The notes below the pieces were generated by a model. That model had not been told where the DNA came from and did no database searches. It worked only from the letters and a program-made list of their open reading frames with translations. From NCBI RefSeq assembly GCF_001639105.2, contig NZ_CP028905.1, forward strand, positions 200,467-264,466: 64,000 bases of DNA, written 5' to 3'. Below are positions 51,130 through 61,400 of the stretch, piece by piece; position 1 is the stretch's first letter, and each line of letters begins with the position of its first letter. Source of the stretch: Azospirillum humicireducens. GTDB lineage: Bacteria > Pseudomonadota > Alphaproteobacteria > Azospirillales > Azospirillaceae. A program made the translations under genes and the position numbers.

Positions 51130-52449
51130 TCAGCCGGCTTGCCGGCCGGCCGGTGCGCTTCCCCGGCCGATCGAGGAATAGAGGAAGCCGGCGGCGGCCA
51201 TTTCGGCGGGATTGTAGATGTTGCGCAGATCGACCATGGCCGGCCGCTTGAGCAGGGCCTTGCAGCGATTGAGGTCGAGCGCGCGGAACTCGTTCCACTC
51301 CGTCAGGATCGCCACGCAGTCGGCGCCCTCCAGCGTCTGGTAGGCGTCGGCACGCCAGTCCACGCCGGGCAGGAGCTTCGCCGCCTCGTGCATGCCCGCC
51401 GGGTCGAAGGCACGCACATGCGCACCGGCGGCCTGCAGGGCCGGGACGATGTCCAGCGACGGGGCGTCGCGCATGTCGTCGGTGTTCGGCTTGAAGGTCA
51501 CCCCCAGCACCGCCACCGTCTTGCCGGCCAGCGAGCCCTCGCAGGCGGCCACGATGCGCGAGGTCATCGACTTCTTGCGCTTGTCGTTGATGTCCACCAC
51601 CGTCTCGACGATGCGCACCGGCGCCTCGTGCTGCTGGGCGGTGCGCACCAGCGCCAGCGTGTCCTTGGGGAAGCAGGAGCCGCCGTAGCCCGGACCGGGG
51701 TGCAGGAACTTCTTGCCGATGCGGCCGTCCAGCCCGATCCCCTTGGCCACGTCATGGACGTCGGCCCCCACCTTCTCGCACAGGTCTGCGATCTCGTTGA
51801 TGAAGGTGATCTTGGTGGCCAGGAAGGCGTTGGCGGCGTATTTCGTCAGTTCCGCCGTTTCACGGTTGGTCATGACGATCGGCGTTTCGATCAGGTGCAA
51901 TGGCCGGTAGAGCCGGCGCATGGTGTCGCGTGCGCGCTCCGACTCGGCGCCGATGACGACGCGGTCGGGCCGCATGAAATCGCCGATCGCGGCTCCCTCG
52001 CGCAGGAACTCCGGGTTGGAGGCGACGTCGAACTCGGCATCGGGCCGCGCCTTGCGGATGATCGCCTCCACCTCGCGGCCGGTGCCGACCGGGACGGTCG
52101 ATTTGTTGACCACCACCGTGTAGCCGTCGAGGTTGGCGGCGATCTCCTCGGCCGCGGCATAGACATAGGTGAGGTCGGCATGGCCGTCGCCGCGCCGTGT
52201 CGGGGTGCCGACCGCGATGAACACCGCGTCGGCGCCCTTCATCGCCTCGGCCAGGTCGAGCGTGAAGGTCAGCCGTCCGGCCTTGACGTTCTTGGCCACG
52301 AGATCGTCGAGACCGGGCTCGTAGATGGGGATTTCTCCCCGCAGGAGCTGGTCGATCTTGCCCTTGTCCTTGTCCATGCAGGTGACATGAACGCCGAATT
52401 CCGAAAAACAGGCTCCGGACACCAGTCCGACATAGCCCGTTCCGATCAT
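51130..52449 (-). CDS. ugd: UDP-glucose 6-dehydrogenase
   Basis: 439 residues from the first [35 protein letters not shown] (NAD site), [62 protein letters not shown] and the catalytic cysteine in [16 protein letters not shown]. Makes UDP-glucuronate for uxs and acidic glycans. The usual family start is M-[RK]-I-A-M-I-G. Here the codons before the ATG read ATT CGT ATC GCA, with GGAG 6 nt before ATT and 18 nt before ATG. The true start may therefore be an ATT at 52461. The coordinates use the conservative ATG. Confidence 0.94.
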   Translation of the reverse strand: MIGTGYVGLVSGACFSEFGVHVTCMDKDKGKIDQLLRGEIPIYEPGLDDLVAKNVKAGRLTFTLDLAEAMKGADAVFIAVGTPTRRGDGHADLTYVYAAAEEIAANLDGYTVVVNKSTVPVGTGREVEAIIRKARPDAEFDVASNPEFLREGAAIGDFMRPDRVVIGAESERARDTMRRLYRPLHLIETPIVMTNRETAELTKYAANAFLATKITFINEIADLCEKVGADVHDVAKGIGLDGRIGKKFLHPGPGYGGSCFPKDTLALVRTAQQHEAPVRIVETVVDINDKRKKSMTSRIVAACEGSLAGKTVAVLGVTFKPNTDDMRDAPSLDIVPALQAAGAHVRAFDPAGMHEAAKLLPGVDWRADAYQTLEGADCVAILTEWNEFRALDLNRCKALLKRPAMVDLRNIYNPAEMAAAGFLYSSIGRGSAPAGRQAG

Positions 52450-52461
52450 TGCGATACGAAT

Positions 52462-52883
52462 GGTCGTCTCCCTCGAATGGACCGCCGCCCTTCAATGGGG
52501 GAAGAATTACAATGCCTCCGGCGGCGAAGTCCAGTCGGCGCTGTCAAGTCGCCGCGGTGGTCGGATTGGCCGGCGGAGGCCGCCATCATGGTTGTTTGAT
52601 TGTGAAATGCCGCGAGGAACTGATCGTCTTGGCCGGTGCTGAACATGGTCGGAAGCATCCGGCTTACGTGCGCCGATCTTTTTTTCCTGGAAAATCGGAA
52701 AGCGCCGGCCGTCGACTGTCGGTTATCCGAACAAGGGCATGGCCGCCGCCGTCCGGCCGCCATCCGGAGAGAGCCATCCGAAGCTGTTCGAATGAGGCGG
52801 ACCATCCCGCGAAAAAGCCGGCGTTGCTGCAGGCGCGAACCATTATCTTTGCGGTTTCGTGCCAACTGGATGCAGGCGAGCGG
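52462..52883. other. Non-coding interval between ugd and galE
   Basis: A divergent gap of about 420 nt that must hold promoters for ugd-uxs (minus) and galE (plus). The middle is less GC-rich than its flanks, with a run of seven T at about 52679-52685. No operator-like dyad of good quality and no gene was found. Confidence 0.5.
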
Positions 52884-53939
52884 ATGATGACCGGAGAGAA
52901 GAGCGACAGCGCCACCGTGCTGGTGACCGGCGGCGCCGGCTATATCGGCTCCCATGCGGTGCTGGCGCTGCGCGACCGGGGCCGGGCCGTGGTGGTGCTG
53001 GACGATCTGTCCACCGGCCGGCGCTCCGCGGTCCCCGATGGCGTGCCGCTGGTCGAGGGCGATGTCGGCGACAAGGCGCTGCTGGCCGACCTCTTCGCCC
53101 GCCATGGCATCGGCACCGTGATGCATTTTGCCGGCAGCATCGTGGTGCCGGAGTCGGTGGAGCGGCCGCTCGCCTACTACCGCAACAACACGGTCAAGAG
53201 CCACGCCCTGATCGAGGCCTGCGTGGAGGCCGGGATCGGCCGCTTCATCTTCTCCTCCACCGCCGCCGTCTACGGCATGCCGGAGCGGCTGCCGATCGAC
53301 GAGCGGACGCCGTTGATGCCGATCAACCCCTACGGCGCCTCCAAGCTGATGACGGAGTGGATGCTGCGCGACACCGCGGCGGCGCACGGCCTGCGCCCCG
53401 CTGCGTTCCGCTATGTGGCGCTCCGCTATTTCAACGTCGCCGGGGCCGACCCCCAGGGCCGCTCCGGCCAGGTGTCGCGTGTCGCCACCCACCTGATCAA
53501 GATCGCCGCCCAGACCGTCACCGGCCAGCGGGCGGAGCTGCAGATCCATGGCGACGATTACGACACGCCGGACGGCACCTGCGTGCGCGACTACATCCAT
53601 GTCAGCGACCTCGCCGACGCCCATGTCGCGGCATTGCGCCATCTGGAGGCGGGCGGTGCCTCGGAGGTGCTGAACTGCGGCTATGGCCGCGGCTATTCGG
53701 TGCGCGAGGTGCTGGCGATGGTGGAGCGGGTGACCGGCCGGCCGCTGCCGATGCGCATCGGCCCGCGCCGCGCCGGCGATCCTCCGGCTCTGGTCGCTGG
53801 TGTGGAGCGGATCGGCGTGACGCTGGACTGGACCCCGCGTCACGCCGATCTGGAAACCATCGTGGCCTCGGCGCTCGCCTGGGAGGAGCGGCTGCTGAAG
53901 GACCACTCGGTCCTTCAGCCGAGCAACCCCAGCAGGTAA
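52884..53939 (+). CDS. galE: UDP-glucose 4-epimerase
   Basis: 351 residues. SDR landmarks: [70 protein letters not shown], the catalytic SSTAAVYG and [28 protein letters not shown], and the family-typical [21 protein letters not shown]. It interconverts UDP-glucose and UDP-galactose for polysaccharide. The start has a paired ATG; an upstream extension is rejected as unlike the family. The 3' end overlaps the 3' end of the convergent rfbA by 25 bp. Confidence 0.95.
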   Translation: MMTGEKSDSATVLVTGGAGYIGSHAVLALRDRGRAVVVLDDLSTGRRSAVPDGVPLVEGDVGDKALLADLFARHGIGTVMHFAGSIVVPESVERPLAYYRNNTVKSHALIEACVEAGIGRFIFSSTAAVYGMPERLPIDERTPLMPINPYGASKLMTEWMLRDTAAAHGLRPAAFRYVALRYFNVAGADPQGRSGQVSRVATHLIKIAAQTVTGQRAELQIHGDDYDTPDGTCVRDYIHVSDLADAHVAALRHLEAGGASEVLNCGYGRGYSVREVLAMVERVTGRPLPMRIGPRRAGDPPALVAGVERIGVTLDWTPRHADLETIVASALAWEERLLKDHSVLQPSNPSR

Positions 53940-54778
53940 CGCCCGTAATCATTCTTCTTCAGCGGCTCGGCCAGACGGCTCACCTGCTCGGCGTCGATCC
54001 AGCCGGAGGTGTAGGCGATCTCCTCCGGGCAGGCGATCTGCAATCCCTGGCGGTGCTGGATGGTGCGGACGAACTCCGCCGCCTCCAGCAGGCTGTCGTG
54101 GGTGCCGGTGTCGAACCAGCCATAGCCACGGCCCATCTGCTCGACCGACAGCTTGCCCATGTCGAGATAGGCGGCGTTGACCGAGGTGATCTCCAGCTCG
54201 CCCCTGGCCGACGGCTTCACCGCCGCGGCGATGTCCAGCACGTCGTTGTCGTAGAAATAGAGCCCCGTCACCGCCCATTTGGAACGCGGCTTGACCGGTT
54301 TCTCCTCGATGCTCAGCGCCCGGCCCTGACCGTCGAACTCCACCACGCCGTAGCGTTCAGGGTCGCGCACGGCGTAGGCGAAGACGCTGGCGCCCTCGGC
54401 CTTCTCGCCAGCGGCGCGCAGGATGTTGGTCAGGCCGTGGCCGTAGAAGATGTTGTCGCCGAGAACCAGCGCGCAAGGATCGTTGCCGACGAACTCGCGG
54501 CCGATGATGAAGGCCTGGGCCAGCCCGTCGGGCGAGGGCTGGATGGCGTAGGTCAGGTTCAGGCCCCACTGCGACCCGTCTCCCAGCACCGTCTGGAACA
54601 GCGGCTGGTCGTGCGGCGTGGTGATGACCAGGATGTCGCGGATGCCCGCCAGCATCAGGGTGCTGAGCGGGAAATAGATCATCGGCTTGTCGTAGATCGG
54701 CAGCAGCTGCTTGCTGATCGCCCGCGTCACCGGGTAGAGCCGGGTGCCGGACCCGCCGGCCAGGATGATGCCCTTCAT
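53915..54778 (-). CDS. rfbA: Glucose-1-phosphate thymidylyltransferase
   Basis: 287 residues. [55 protein letters not shown] is the RmlA signature, followed by [57 protein letters not shown] and [20 protein letters not shown]. First step of dTDP-L-rhamnose synthesis. It is the last gene of the rfbB-rfbD-rfbA run, 11 nt after rfbD, and tail-overlaps galE. Full length with all motifs. Confidence 0.96.
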   Translation of the reverse strand: MKGIILAGGSGTRLYPVTRAISKQLLPIYDKPMIYFPLSTLMLAGIRDILVITTPHDQPLFQTVLGDGSQWGLNLTYAIQPSPDGLAQAFIIGREFVGNDPCALVLGDNIFYGHGLTNILRAAGEKAEGASVFAYAVRDPERYGVVEFDGQGRALSIEEKPVKPRSKWAVTGLYFYDNDVLDIAAAVKPSARGELEITSVNAAYLDMGKLSVEQMGRGYGWFDTGTHDSLLEAAEFVRTIQHRQGLQIACPEEIAYTSGWIDAEQVSRLAEPLKKNDYGRYLLGLLG

Positions 54779-54789
54779 GGTCCTCGTCC

Positions 54790-55680
54790 TCACGCCTGCG
54801 GCGGGTTGGTGAACAGCTCGTCGATCACGCGGTCCAGGCTGTCCTGCCATGGCGGGCAGGAGACGCCGAGACGCTCCCTGGCACGGCTGCAGTCCAGCCG
54901 CGAATTGGCCGGGCGGCGCGCCGGGGTCGGGTAGTCGGCCGTGCCGATGGCGGTCAGGCGCGGCCGCTTGCCGGTGCGCTCTTCCAGCCGCTGGAAGATC
55001 CGCTCGGCGAAATCGTGCCAGGTGGTATAGCCGCTGCCGGTCAGGTGGTAGGTGCCCCAGGCGGCGCTGCCCGTCTTCTCGATGGTCTGGGCGATCTGCA
55101 CGATGGCGGCGGCGAGGTCGGCGGCGGCGGTGGGGGAGCCGTGCTGGTCGGCGACCACCCGCATCTCCTCGCGCTCCTTGCCGAAGCGCAGCATCGTCTT
55201 GACGAAGTTGTTGCCGTAGGCGCTGTAGACCCAGGAGGTGCGCAGGATGACGTGGTTCGGCGTCGCCGCCCGCACCGCCTGCTCGCCCGCCGCCTTGCTG
55301 GCGCCATAGACGCCCAGCGGGTTGATCGGGTCGTCCTCGGTGTAGATGCCGTCCTTCGTCCCGTCGAACACATAGTCGGTCGAGACATGGATGAAGGGGA
55401 TGCCGCGTGCGGCACAGGCCGCCGCCATGGCGCCCGGCCCGTCGCGGTTGATGGCGAAGGACAGGTCGACCTCGCTCTCGGCCTTGTCGACGGCGGTGTG
55501 GGCGGTGGCGTTGACCAGCAGGTCCGGCGCGTGGGCGGCGACCGCCTTGTCCACGTCGCCCGGCCGGGTCACGTCGAACTCGGGATAGGGCAGGCCGACC
55601 ACATCGGTGCCCGGCGCCCAGTTGGCGCGCATCAGCTCGAAGCCGAGCTGGCCGTTGCTGCCGAGGACGAGGACCTTCAC
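54790..55680 (-). CDS. rfbD: dTDP-4-dehydrorhamnose reductase
   Basis: 296 residues. [18 protein letters not shown] (NADPH site), [66 protein letters not shown] (Thr/Tyr/Lys active site) and [19 protein letters not shown] are all typical of RmlD. The start is GTG with AAGGAG 7 nt upstream, overlapping the rfbB stop (GTGA). Final step to dTDP-L-rhamnose. Part of a tightly coupled rfbB-rfbD-rfbA operon. Confidence 0.95.
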   Translation of the reverse strand: MKVLVLGSNGQLGFELMRANWAPGTDVVGLPYPEFDVTRPGDVDKAVAAHAPDLLVNATAHTAVDKAESEVDLSFAINRDGPGAMAAACAARGIPFIHVSTDYVFDGTKDGIYTEDDPINPLGVYGASKAAGEQAVRAATPNHVILRTSWVYSAYGNNFVKTMLRFGKEREEMRVVADQHGSPTAAADLAAAIVQIAQTIEKTGSAAWGTYHLTGSGYTTWHDFAERIFQRLEERTGKRPRLTAIGTADYPTPARRPANSRLDCSRARERLGVSCPPWQDSLDRVIDELFTNPPQA

Positions 55681-56744
55681 GACGCCGCTCCTTCTTCCTT
55701 CAGGCCGAGCCGCTCGCCCTGGTAGGAGCCGTTCAGGATGGCCTGCCACCAGTCGCGGTTCTCCAGATACCAGGCGACCGTCTTGCGCAGGCCGCTCTCG
55801 AAGGTCTCCTGCGGGGTCCAGCCCAGCTCGCGCTCGATCTTGCCGGCGTCGATGGCATAGCGCTTGTCATGGCCGGGGCGGTCGGTGACGAAGCTGATCA
55901 GGCGGTCGTGCGGGGCGCCGGCCGGGTCCATCTCGTCCAGATGCGCGCAGATGGCGCGGACGACCTCCAGGTTGGTGCGCTCGTTGTGGCCGCCGATGTT
56001 GTAGCTCTCGCCGACCCGGCCCTTCTCCAGCACCAGCCGCAGGGCGCGGGCATGGTCCTCGACATAGAGCCAGTCGCGGATGTTGTCGCCCTTGCCGTAG
56101 ACCGGCAGCTTCTCGCCCGCCAGACCCTTCAGGATCATCAGCGGGATCAGCTTCTCCGGGAAATGGTAGGGGCCGTAATTGTTGGAGCAGTTGGTCAGCA
56201 CCACCGGCAGCCCGTAGGTCTCGTGCCAGGCGCGGACCAGATGGTCGCTCGACGCCTTGCTGGCCGAATAGGGCGAGTTGGGGCTGTAGGCGGTCGTCTC
56301 GGTGAAGAAGCCGTCGTCGCCCAGCGTGCCGAACACCTCGTCGGTCGAGATGTGGTGGAAGCGGAAGCGCTCCTTGCGCTCCGCCGGCAGGGCCGACCAG
56401 TAGCCGCGCGCCGCTTCCAGCAGGCGGAAGGTGCCGACCACGTTGGTCTGGATGAACTCGCCCGGCCCGTCGATGGAGCGGTCGACATGGGATTCGGCGG
56501 CGAGATGCATCACCGCGTCGGGCTGGTGGGTGTCGAAGACACGGCGCAGCTCGGCGGCGTCGCAGATGTCGACCTTCTCGAAGGCGTAGCGCGGATTGCC
56601 CTCGGCCCCCGGCAGCGAGGACAGGTTGGCCGCGTAGGTCAGCTTGTCGACATTGACGACGAAGGCGTCGGTTTCGGCGAGAAGCTGGCGGACCACCGCC
56701 GAGCCGATGAAACCGGCGCCGCCGGTGACGAGAATGCGCGTCAT
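55677..56744 (-). CDS. rfbB: dTDP-glucose 4,6-dehydratase
   Basis: 355 residues. [77 protein letters not shown], the catalytic [11 protein letters not shown] and [46 protein letters not shown] are full RmlB signatures. AAGGTGG lies 4 nt before the ATG. It leads the rfbBDA run. An intrinsic terminator for rfbC lies just upstream, so rfbB probably has its own promoter in the gap of about 85 nt or depends on read-through. Confidence 0.96.
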   Translation of the reverse strand: MTRILVTGGAGFIGSAVVRQLLAETDAFVVNVDKLTYAANLSSLPGAEGNPRYAFEKVDICDAAELRRVFDTHQPDAVMHLAAESHVDRSIDGPGEFIQTNVVGTFRLLEAARGYWSALPAERKERFRFHHISTDEVFGTLGDDGFFTETTAYSPNSPYSASKASSDHLVRAWHETYGLPVVLTNCSNNYGPYHFPEKLIPLMILKGLAGEKLPVYGKGDNIRDWLYVEDHARALRLVLEKGRVGESYNIGGHNERTNLEVVRAICAHLDEMDPAGAPHDRLISFVTDRPGHDKRYAIDAGKIERELGWTPQETFESGLRKTVAWYLENRDWWQAILNGSYQGERLGLKEEGAAS

Positions 56745-56765
56745 CAAACCACCTTACCCGACCAT

Positions 56766-56813
56766 GCCGAAAAATCAAAAGCGGTCCGTCCTGGGTAGCA
56801 TGAGGGACCGCTT
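56766..56813 (-). terminator. Intrinsic terminator after rfbC
   Basis: On the minus strand AAGCGGTCC pairs with GGACCGCTT (9 bp, 17-nt loop) and is followed by TTGATTTTT, a T-rich tract. It lies 17 nt after the rfbC stop and ends about 22 nt before the rfbB start. This is the clearest Rho-independent terminator of the window. Confidence 0.75.
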
Positions 56814-56829
56814 CCACTCCATAGCGCCG

Positions 56830-57381
56830 TCAGAACAAATCGCCAAGCCGGGCGAGGGGCGGATGCTTGTGGTCCTTGTCCGACAGCCGCGCCTTGTCCG
56901 CCGTCACCGGCCAGTCGATGCCCAGCGCCGGATCGTTCCACAGCAGGCCGCGGTCATGCTCGGGCGAATAATAATTGGTCACCTTGTAGATGACCTCGGT
57001 GTCCGGCTCCAGCGTGCAGAAGCCGTGGGCGAAGCCGACCGGCACCAGGATCTGGTTCCACTCCGCCGCACTGATCACCGCGCTGACATGGCGGCCGAAG
57101 CTGGGCGAGCCTTTGCGGATGTCGACCGCCACGTCCAGGATGGCGCCGCGCACCACCCGCACCAGCTTGTCCTGGGCGAAGGGAGGCAGCTGGAAATGCA
57201 GGCCGCGCACCGTGCCGACCTCGGCCGACAGCGAGTGGTTGTCCTGCACGAAGTCATGGTGCAGGCCGGCCGCCTCGAAGGTCTTCTTCGTGTAGGTTTC
57301 CGAGAAGAAGCCGCGATGGTCGCCGAACTTCTTAGGACGGATGATCTTCACGTCGGGAATGTCGAGGGAAAGCACGTCCAT
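56830..57381 (-). CDS. rfbC: dTDP-4-dehydrorhamnose 3,5-epimerase
   Basis: 183 residues of the cupin-type RmlC family: VKIIRPKKFGDHRGFFSETY, FVQDNHSLSAEVGTVRGLHFQLPPFAQDKLVRVVRGAILDVAVDIRKGSPSFG, WNQILVPVGFAHGFCTLEPDTEVIYKVTNYYSPEHDRGLLWNDPALGIDWP. The catalytic His lies in RGLHFQ and the tyrosine in VIYKVTNYY. GGAG lies 7 nt upstream of the ATG. Supplies the epimerised intermediate for RfbD. It is separated from rfbB by a terminator although on the same strand. Confidence 0.95.
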   Translation of the reverse strand: MDVLSLDIPDVKIIRPKKFGDHRGFFSETYTKKTFEAAGLHHDFVQDNHSLSAEVGTVRGLHFQLPPFAQDKLVRVVRGAILDVAVDIRKGSPSFGRHVSAVISAAEWNQILVPVGFAHGFCTLEPDTEVIYKVTNYYSPEHDRGLLWNDPALGIDWPVTADKARLSDKDHKHPPLARLGDLF

Positions 57382-57470
57382 GTCTCATCTCCGGCTGGCG
57401 GCCGGGCGGTTCCGCCGCCGACGGCACGTTGTCCAAACATCGATCCGCAGGGATCGGGGTGCCCGCGCTC

Positions 57471-58400
57471 TCAGCGCAGGCTCGTCAGTTCGCCCAGCTT
57501 CTGCTTGAGCCGGCCGCTGGTCTGGAGCTGCCGGTGGACCTCCAGGATCGACCGGCCGGCCTGTGGATGCGCCAGCCCGAGCCGTGCCTGGATCGGCACC
57601 GACACCGGGGTCATCGCCTTGCGCTCGCGGATGCGGCGCTGCACTGTCTCGTAGAGCGCCAGCTTCTCGCCGCTGAGCCCGCCGGCCTGGCCTACGGTGT
57701 TGCTGCCGTCGGTCTTGTAGATGTAGTAGCCGATCTCGGTGCCGATCAGCGAGAAATCGGCGGGATACTGGGCGCAGATCCGCAGCAGCAGATCGTAATC
57801 CTCCTCGATCGTCAGCGTCGGATCGAAGCGCAGGAGATCGGCGGGGAGCTTCGAGCGGTCGAGCAGGTAGCTGTGGATCGGGCAGAAATTATGGTCGAGC
57901 AGGTCGCCCAGATCCCGGCCCCGGTATGTGGGGGTCTGCGGACCGATGGTGCGGAAGAAGCGGTCGCGCACCTCGACCTGCATCACCTGGACCGAGGCGA
58001 AGGCGATCGCCGCCTCCTGGTCGCGCAGCTTCGCCACCAGCAGCTCATAAGCCTCGGGAAACAGCAGGTCGTCATAGTCGAGGAAGGCGAGATAGCGGCC
58101 CTGGGCGGCCTCCACCCCGCAATTCAGCAGATGGGTGCGGGCGTCGGCGACCGTCTCCCCGTTCCAGTTCCGCACCGTCAGGGAGGGGGCGCCGGGCAGG
58201 CTCAGCACGGGGGCGAGCGCCGCCTCGGTCGCCGCCACCTCGGCCGGCGTGAAGCGCTGGAGCACCAGGACGATGTTCAGTGGCCGATAGCGCTGACCGA
58301 TCAGGGAGAAGACGCAACGTTCCAGCTCCGCCAGACGGCGGGGGTCGTGGAAGCGGACGATGCAGTCCAGCAGGTGGGTGTCGTCTTGCATGGCGTGCAT
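57471..58400 (-). CDS. Family 2 glycosyltransferase
   Basis: 309 residues. GT-A start LLDCIVRFHDPRRLAELERCVFSLIGQRYRPLNIVLVLQRF, the DxD motif in RYLAFLDYDDLLFPEAYELLVAKL, then IEEDYDLLLRICAQYPADFSLIGTEIGYYI, typical of rhamnosyl- or other polysaccharide glycosyltransferases. No membrane segment. The start (MHAMQDD or MQDD) is 5-14 nt after the stop of the large upstream gene, so the two are co-transcribed, with rfbC next in line. Probably adds one residue to the exported glycan. Confidence 0.85.
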   Translation of the reverse strand: MHAMQDDTHLLDCIVRFHDPRRLAELERCVFSLIGQRYRPLNIVLVLQRFTPAEVAATEAALAPVLSLPGAPSLTVRNWNGETVADARTHLLNCGVEAAQGRYLAFLDYDDLLFPEAYELLVAKLRDQEAAIAFASVQVMQVEVRDRFFRTIGPQTPTYRGRDLGDLLDHNFCPIHSYLLDRSKLPADLLRFDPTLTIEEDYDLLLRICAQYPADFSLIGTEIGYYIYKTDGSNTVGQAGGLSGEKLALYETVQRRIRERKAMTPVSVPIQARLGLAHPQAGRSILEVHRQLQTSGRLKQKLGELTSLR

Positions 58401-58405
58401 GGGGC

Positions 58406-61400
58406 TTACCAGCGGGCCTTCGCGAAGCTGAAGTGATGCGAGAAATCGGCACAGCGCCGCCAGTCGGCGGGCACCGGTTCGGGCTGCGTCTCCGGCGGCG
58501 GATGGCCGAGCCCGCGCAGCTCGCCGGCGACCCAGCTCTGGAAGGCCGGCGGCGCTCCCCATTTGCGGGCCAGCAGCATGCCGGACTCATGGATCATGCG
58601 CAGGACGGCCGGATTGCGCGGCCGGTTGGTCACCTCGTGCAGGAAGATCGCCGTCGGGCAGCTGCACAGGACGAAGCCGCTGGCTCGCGCCCGCCAGGAC
58701 AGATCCACGTCCTCGCAATACATGAAGAAGGTTTCGTCGAAGCCGCCCAGCTCCTCGAAGGCCCGGCGCGGGATCATCAGGCAGGCGCCCGACAGCCAGG
58801 GGGTTTCGAAGGTGAAGGGATCGTAGGGCTTGGGATGCTCGACCGGGAACTGCAGGGCCTCGACGAGCGCCCGGTCCTGCTGGGCCTGCATCATGCGCAG
58901 CAGCGCCAGGACCGCCTGCGGATGGAAGGCGCCGTCGGGATTGGCGGCGATGTAATGGTCGGCCCCCGCGGCGAAGGCGGCGGCCATCAGGCGGTTGTGG
59001 CCGGCGCCGAAGCCGATGTTGCCGGCGCTGTCCAGGCGATGGATGGCGGGATCGCCGGCCGTCGTCGCCGCGCTCGACTCCCCGTTGTCGATGACCAGGA
59101 TGCGGCCGTCGGTCGGGCAGCCGGCCTCGGCCAGGGCAAGGCGGGTGCTTTCGACGATGCGGCGGACGGCGGCCTCGTCGTTGTTGTAGGTGACGATGCC
59201 GACGGCGACCGTCGCCGGTGCGACCGCGCGGTCTAGGCCGAGGGCCTTGGCGCTGCGCCGGTCGATCAGTGCCGGATCGGGTTGGGCGATCGGCGTCGGG
59301 TGGACGCTGCGCGGCGCCGGCAGGTCGCTGCCGGTGAGCTTGAGGCCATGCTCGACGATGAAGCGGTCGAGGTCGGCCGGGCTGTCGATCGGCGCGATCG
59401 CCGGCGTGTCGGGGAACAGGGCGGGGTCGGCGACCTTGATCCAGCCGAAGCCGGCGGCTTCGCAGACATGGAAATAGGTGCGCTCGATGGCATGGGCGAG
59501 CGTGCCGTCGATCTGGCCGCGCTCCTCGGCGAAGTCCTCATAGGACAGGCCGAGGTCGAGCAGCGGCTTCAGCGCCGCCGAGCGCGCCCAGAACATCGAG
59601 CCCGAGGGGAAGTCCAGCACCCGGGTTTCGCTCAGCGTCAGCCCGAGCCGGGCCATCAGCCTGTCGGCATAGGGGAAGTTGTTGCCCCAGTTGATCCAGT
59701 GGCGCACCGGCTCGAAATGCTGCGAGCCGACCATGCCGAGGTCGGGGCGCTGGACGAAGGCGCCGACGATGCTCTCGACGGTTTCCGGCGAGCCCAGCAG
59801 GGTTTCCAGCAGCTGGCCGCGCCAGTTGGCCAGAACCGAGGCATGGTCGGACTGCTTGGAATGCAGGTGCAGGACCAGATCGTAGCGGTCGTAGACGTCG
59901 CGGAACCCGAGGAGCTTGGGCGCGATGTCCCGCCCGCGGTTCGGGGTGACGCGGACATCGACCGTGCCGCGGTCCCAGCCGGAGAAGGCCTTCTCGATCA
60001 CCGACTTCTTGAAGGGGTCGGAGGTCGAGATGAACAGGTCGGCCGGGACGGGGATGTTCAGGAAATAGCGGCGGAACTCCACCGCGAGGTTCTCGTGGAA
60101 CAGGTGGCAGACGACGGCGATCGTCGGAGGGGTGCCGTCGGGGCCGGTGGCGAGTGCCGGGCGATGGCCGAAGGGCACGGCCACGCTGTGGTCGATCTCG
60201 ATCGGGCGGGCGACCTCCGGGAAGGAGGGGGCGTCCAGCGCCGCCGGGGCGGCGCACGGCGTCCGCCCGCCCTGGACCTGCTGGATGATCCGGCGCCATG
60301 CCGGGCGCAGGCCGTCGCGGCGCAGGGACTCCAGGGTCTGGTGCCGGCTCTCCGGCTGGCAGAGCAGCATCGGCAGGGCGCGCCGGGAGATGCCGACGAT
60401 GAAGCGCGCCTTGACGATTGCGGTGCGCGAGCGTGCGCTTGCCCAGCGCAGGCCGGCGGTGGCCCGCCAGGAGGTAGAGCCTTCCATCGCCTCCAGCCGG
60501 TGGGTCTGGCGTGCCAGCTCGTCCTGGAGGGCGCGGGCATGGGCCGCCTGGCGCCGGGCCTCGGCGGTCTGGCGCTCCGCCTCGGCCATGGCCTCGGCGA
60601 GCTGGGCTTCGCGTTCGCCCAGCCGGTCCATCAGCAGATGGAGCTGCCGGTCGGTCTCGACGGCAAGGGCATGCAACTGCCGGTCGGTTTCGGCGGCATG
60701 GGCCTGCAGCGCGCCGATGTCGGCATCGCGGTCAGCGACCCAGCCGGTCAGCCGCTCGACCGTCGCCTCGCGGTCGGCGACCTGTGCGGACAGAGCGTCG
60801 GCGTGCCGGGTGTAGTCGCCGATCTGCTTCAGCCGGTGCTGCGCCCAGAAGCGGTCGACCAGCCCCTGCCCCAGCCGGTCGAAATGGCGGCGGACCAGTG
60901 CGTTGCGGTCGCGCTCGCCGGCAGCCTCGAACAACCAGGCAAGCGCAGGGGGCATCGCCTCGGGCTTGCCGACATAGGCCACGCCCAGGCCGTTGGAGTG
61001 CAGGAAGGAGAAGGAGGGATAGGCGGCGCTCACCTCCTCCCACACCTGCCAGACGCCGAAGCCGCGCTCGCGGACATTGATGTCGTGGAACAGCACCAGC
61101 CCGCGCCCGCTCATCTTCGGCAGCCAGCTGCGGAAGTCCTGGCCGACCGCCTCGTAGGTGTGCAGGCCGTCGATGTGCAGCAGGTCGATGCTGGCGTCGG
61201 GGAAATACTCCAGCGCCTGGTCGAAGGTCATCCGCAGCAGGCGCGAGAAGCCGGCATAGGCGGCGTCGTGGTGCGCGCGCAGATCCTCGTAGACCTCGTC
61301 GCCGTAGAGCCCGGCATGGGGGTCGCCCTCCCAGGTGTCGACCGCATAGCAGGAGGTCGACAGGCCGCAGGCGGCGATCGCCTGCAGGAAGGCGCAGTAG

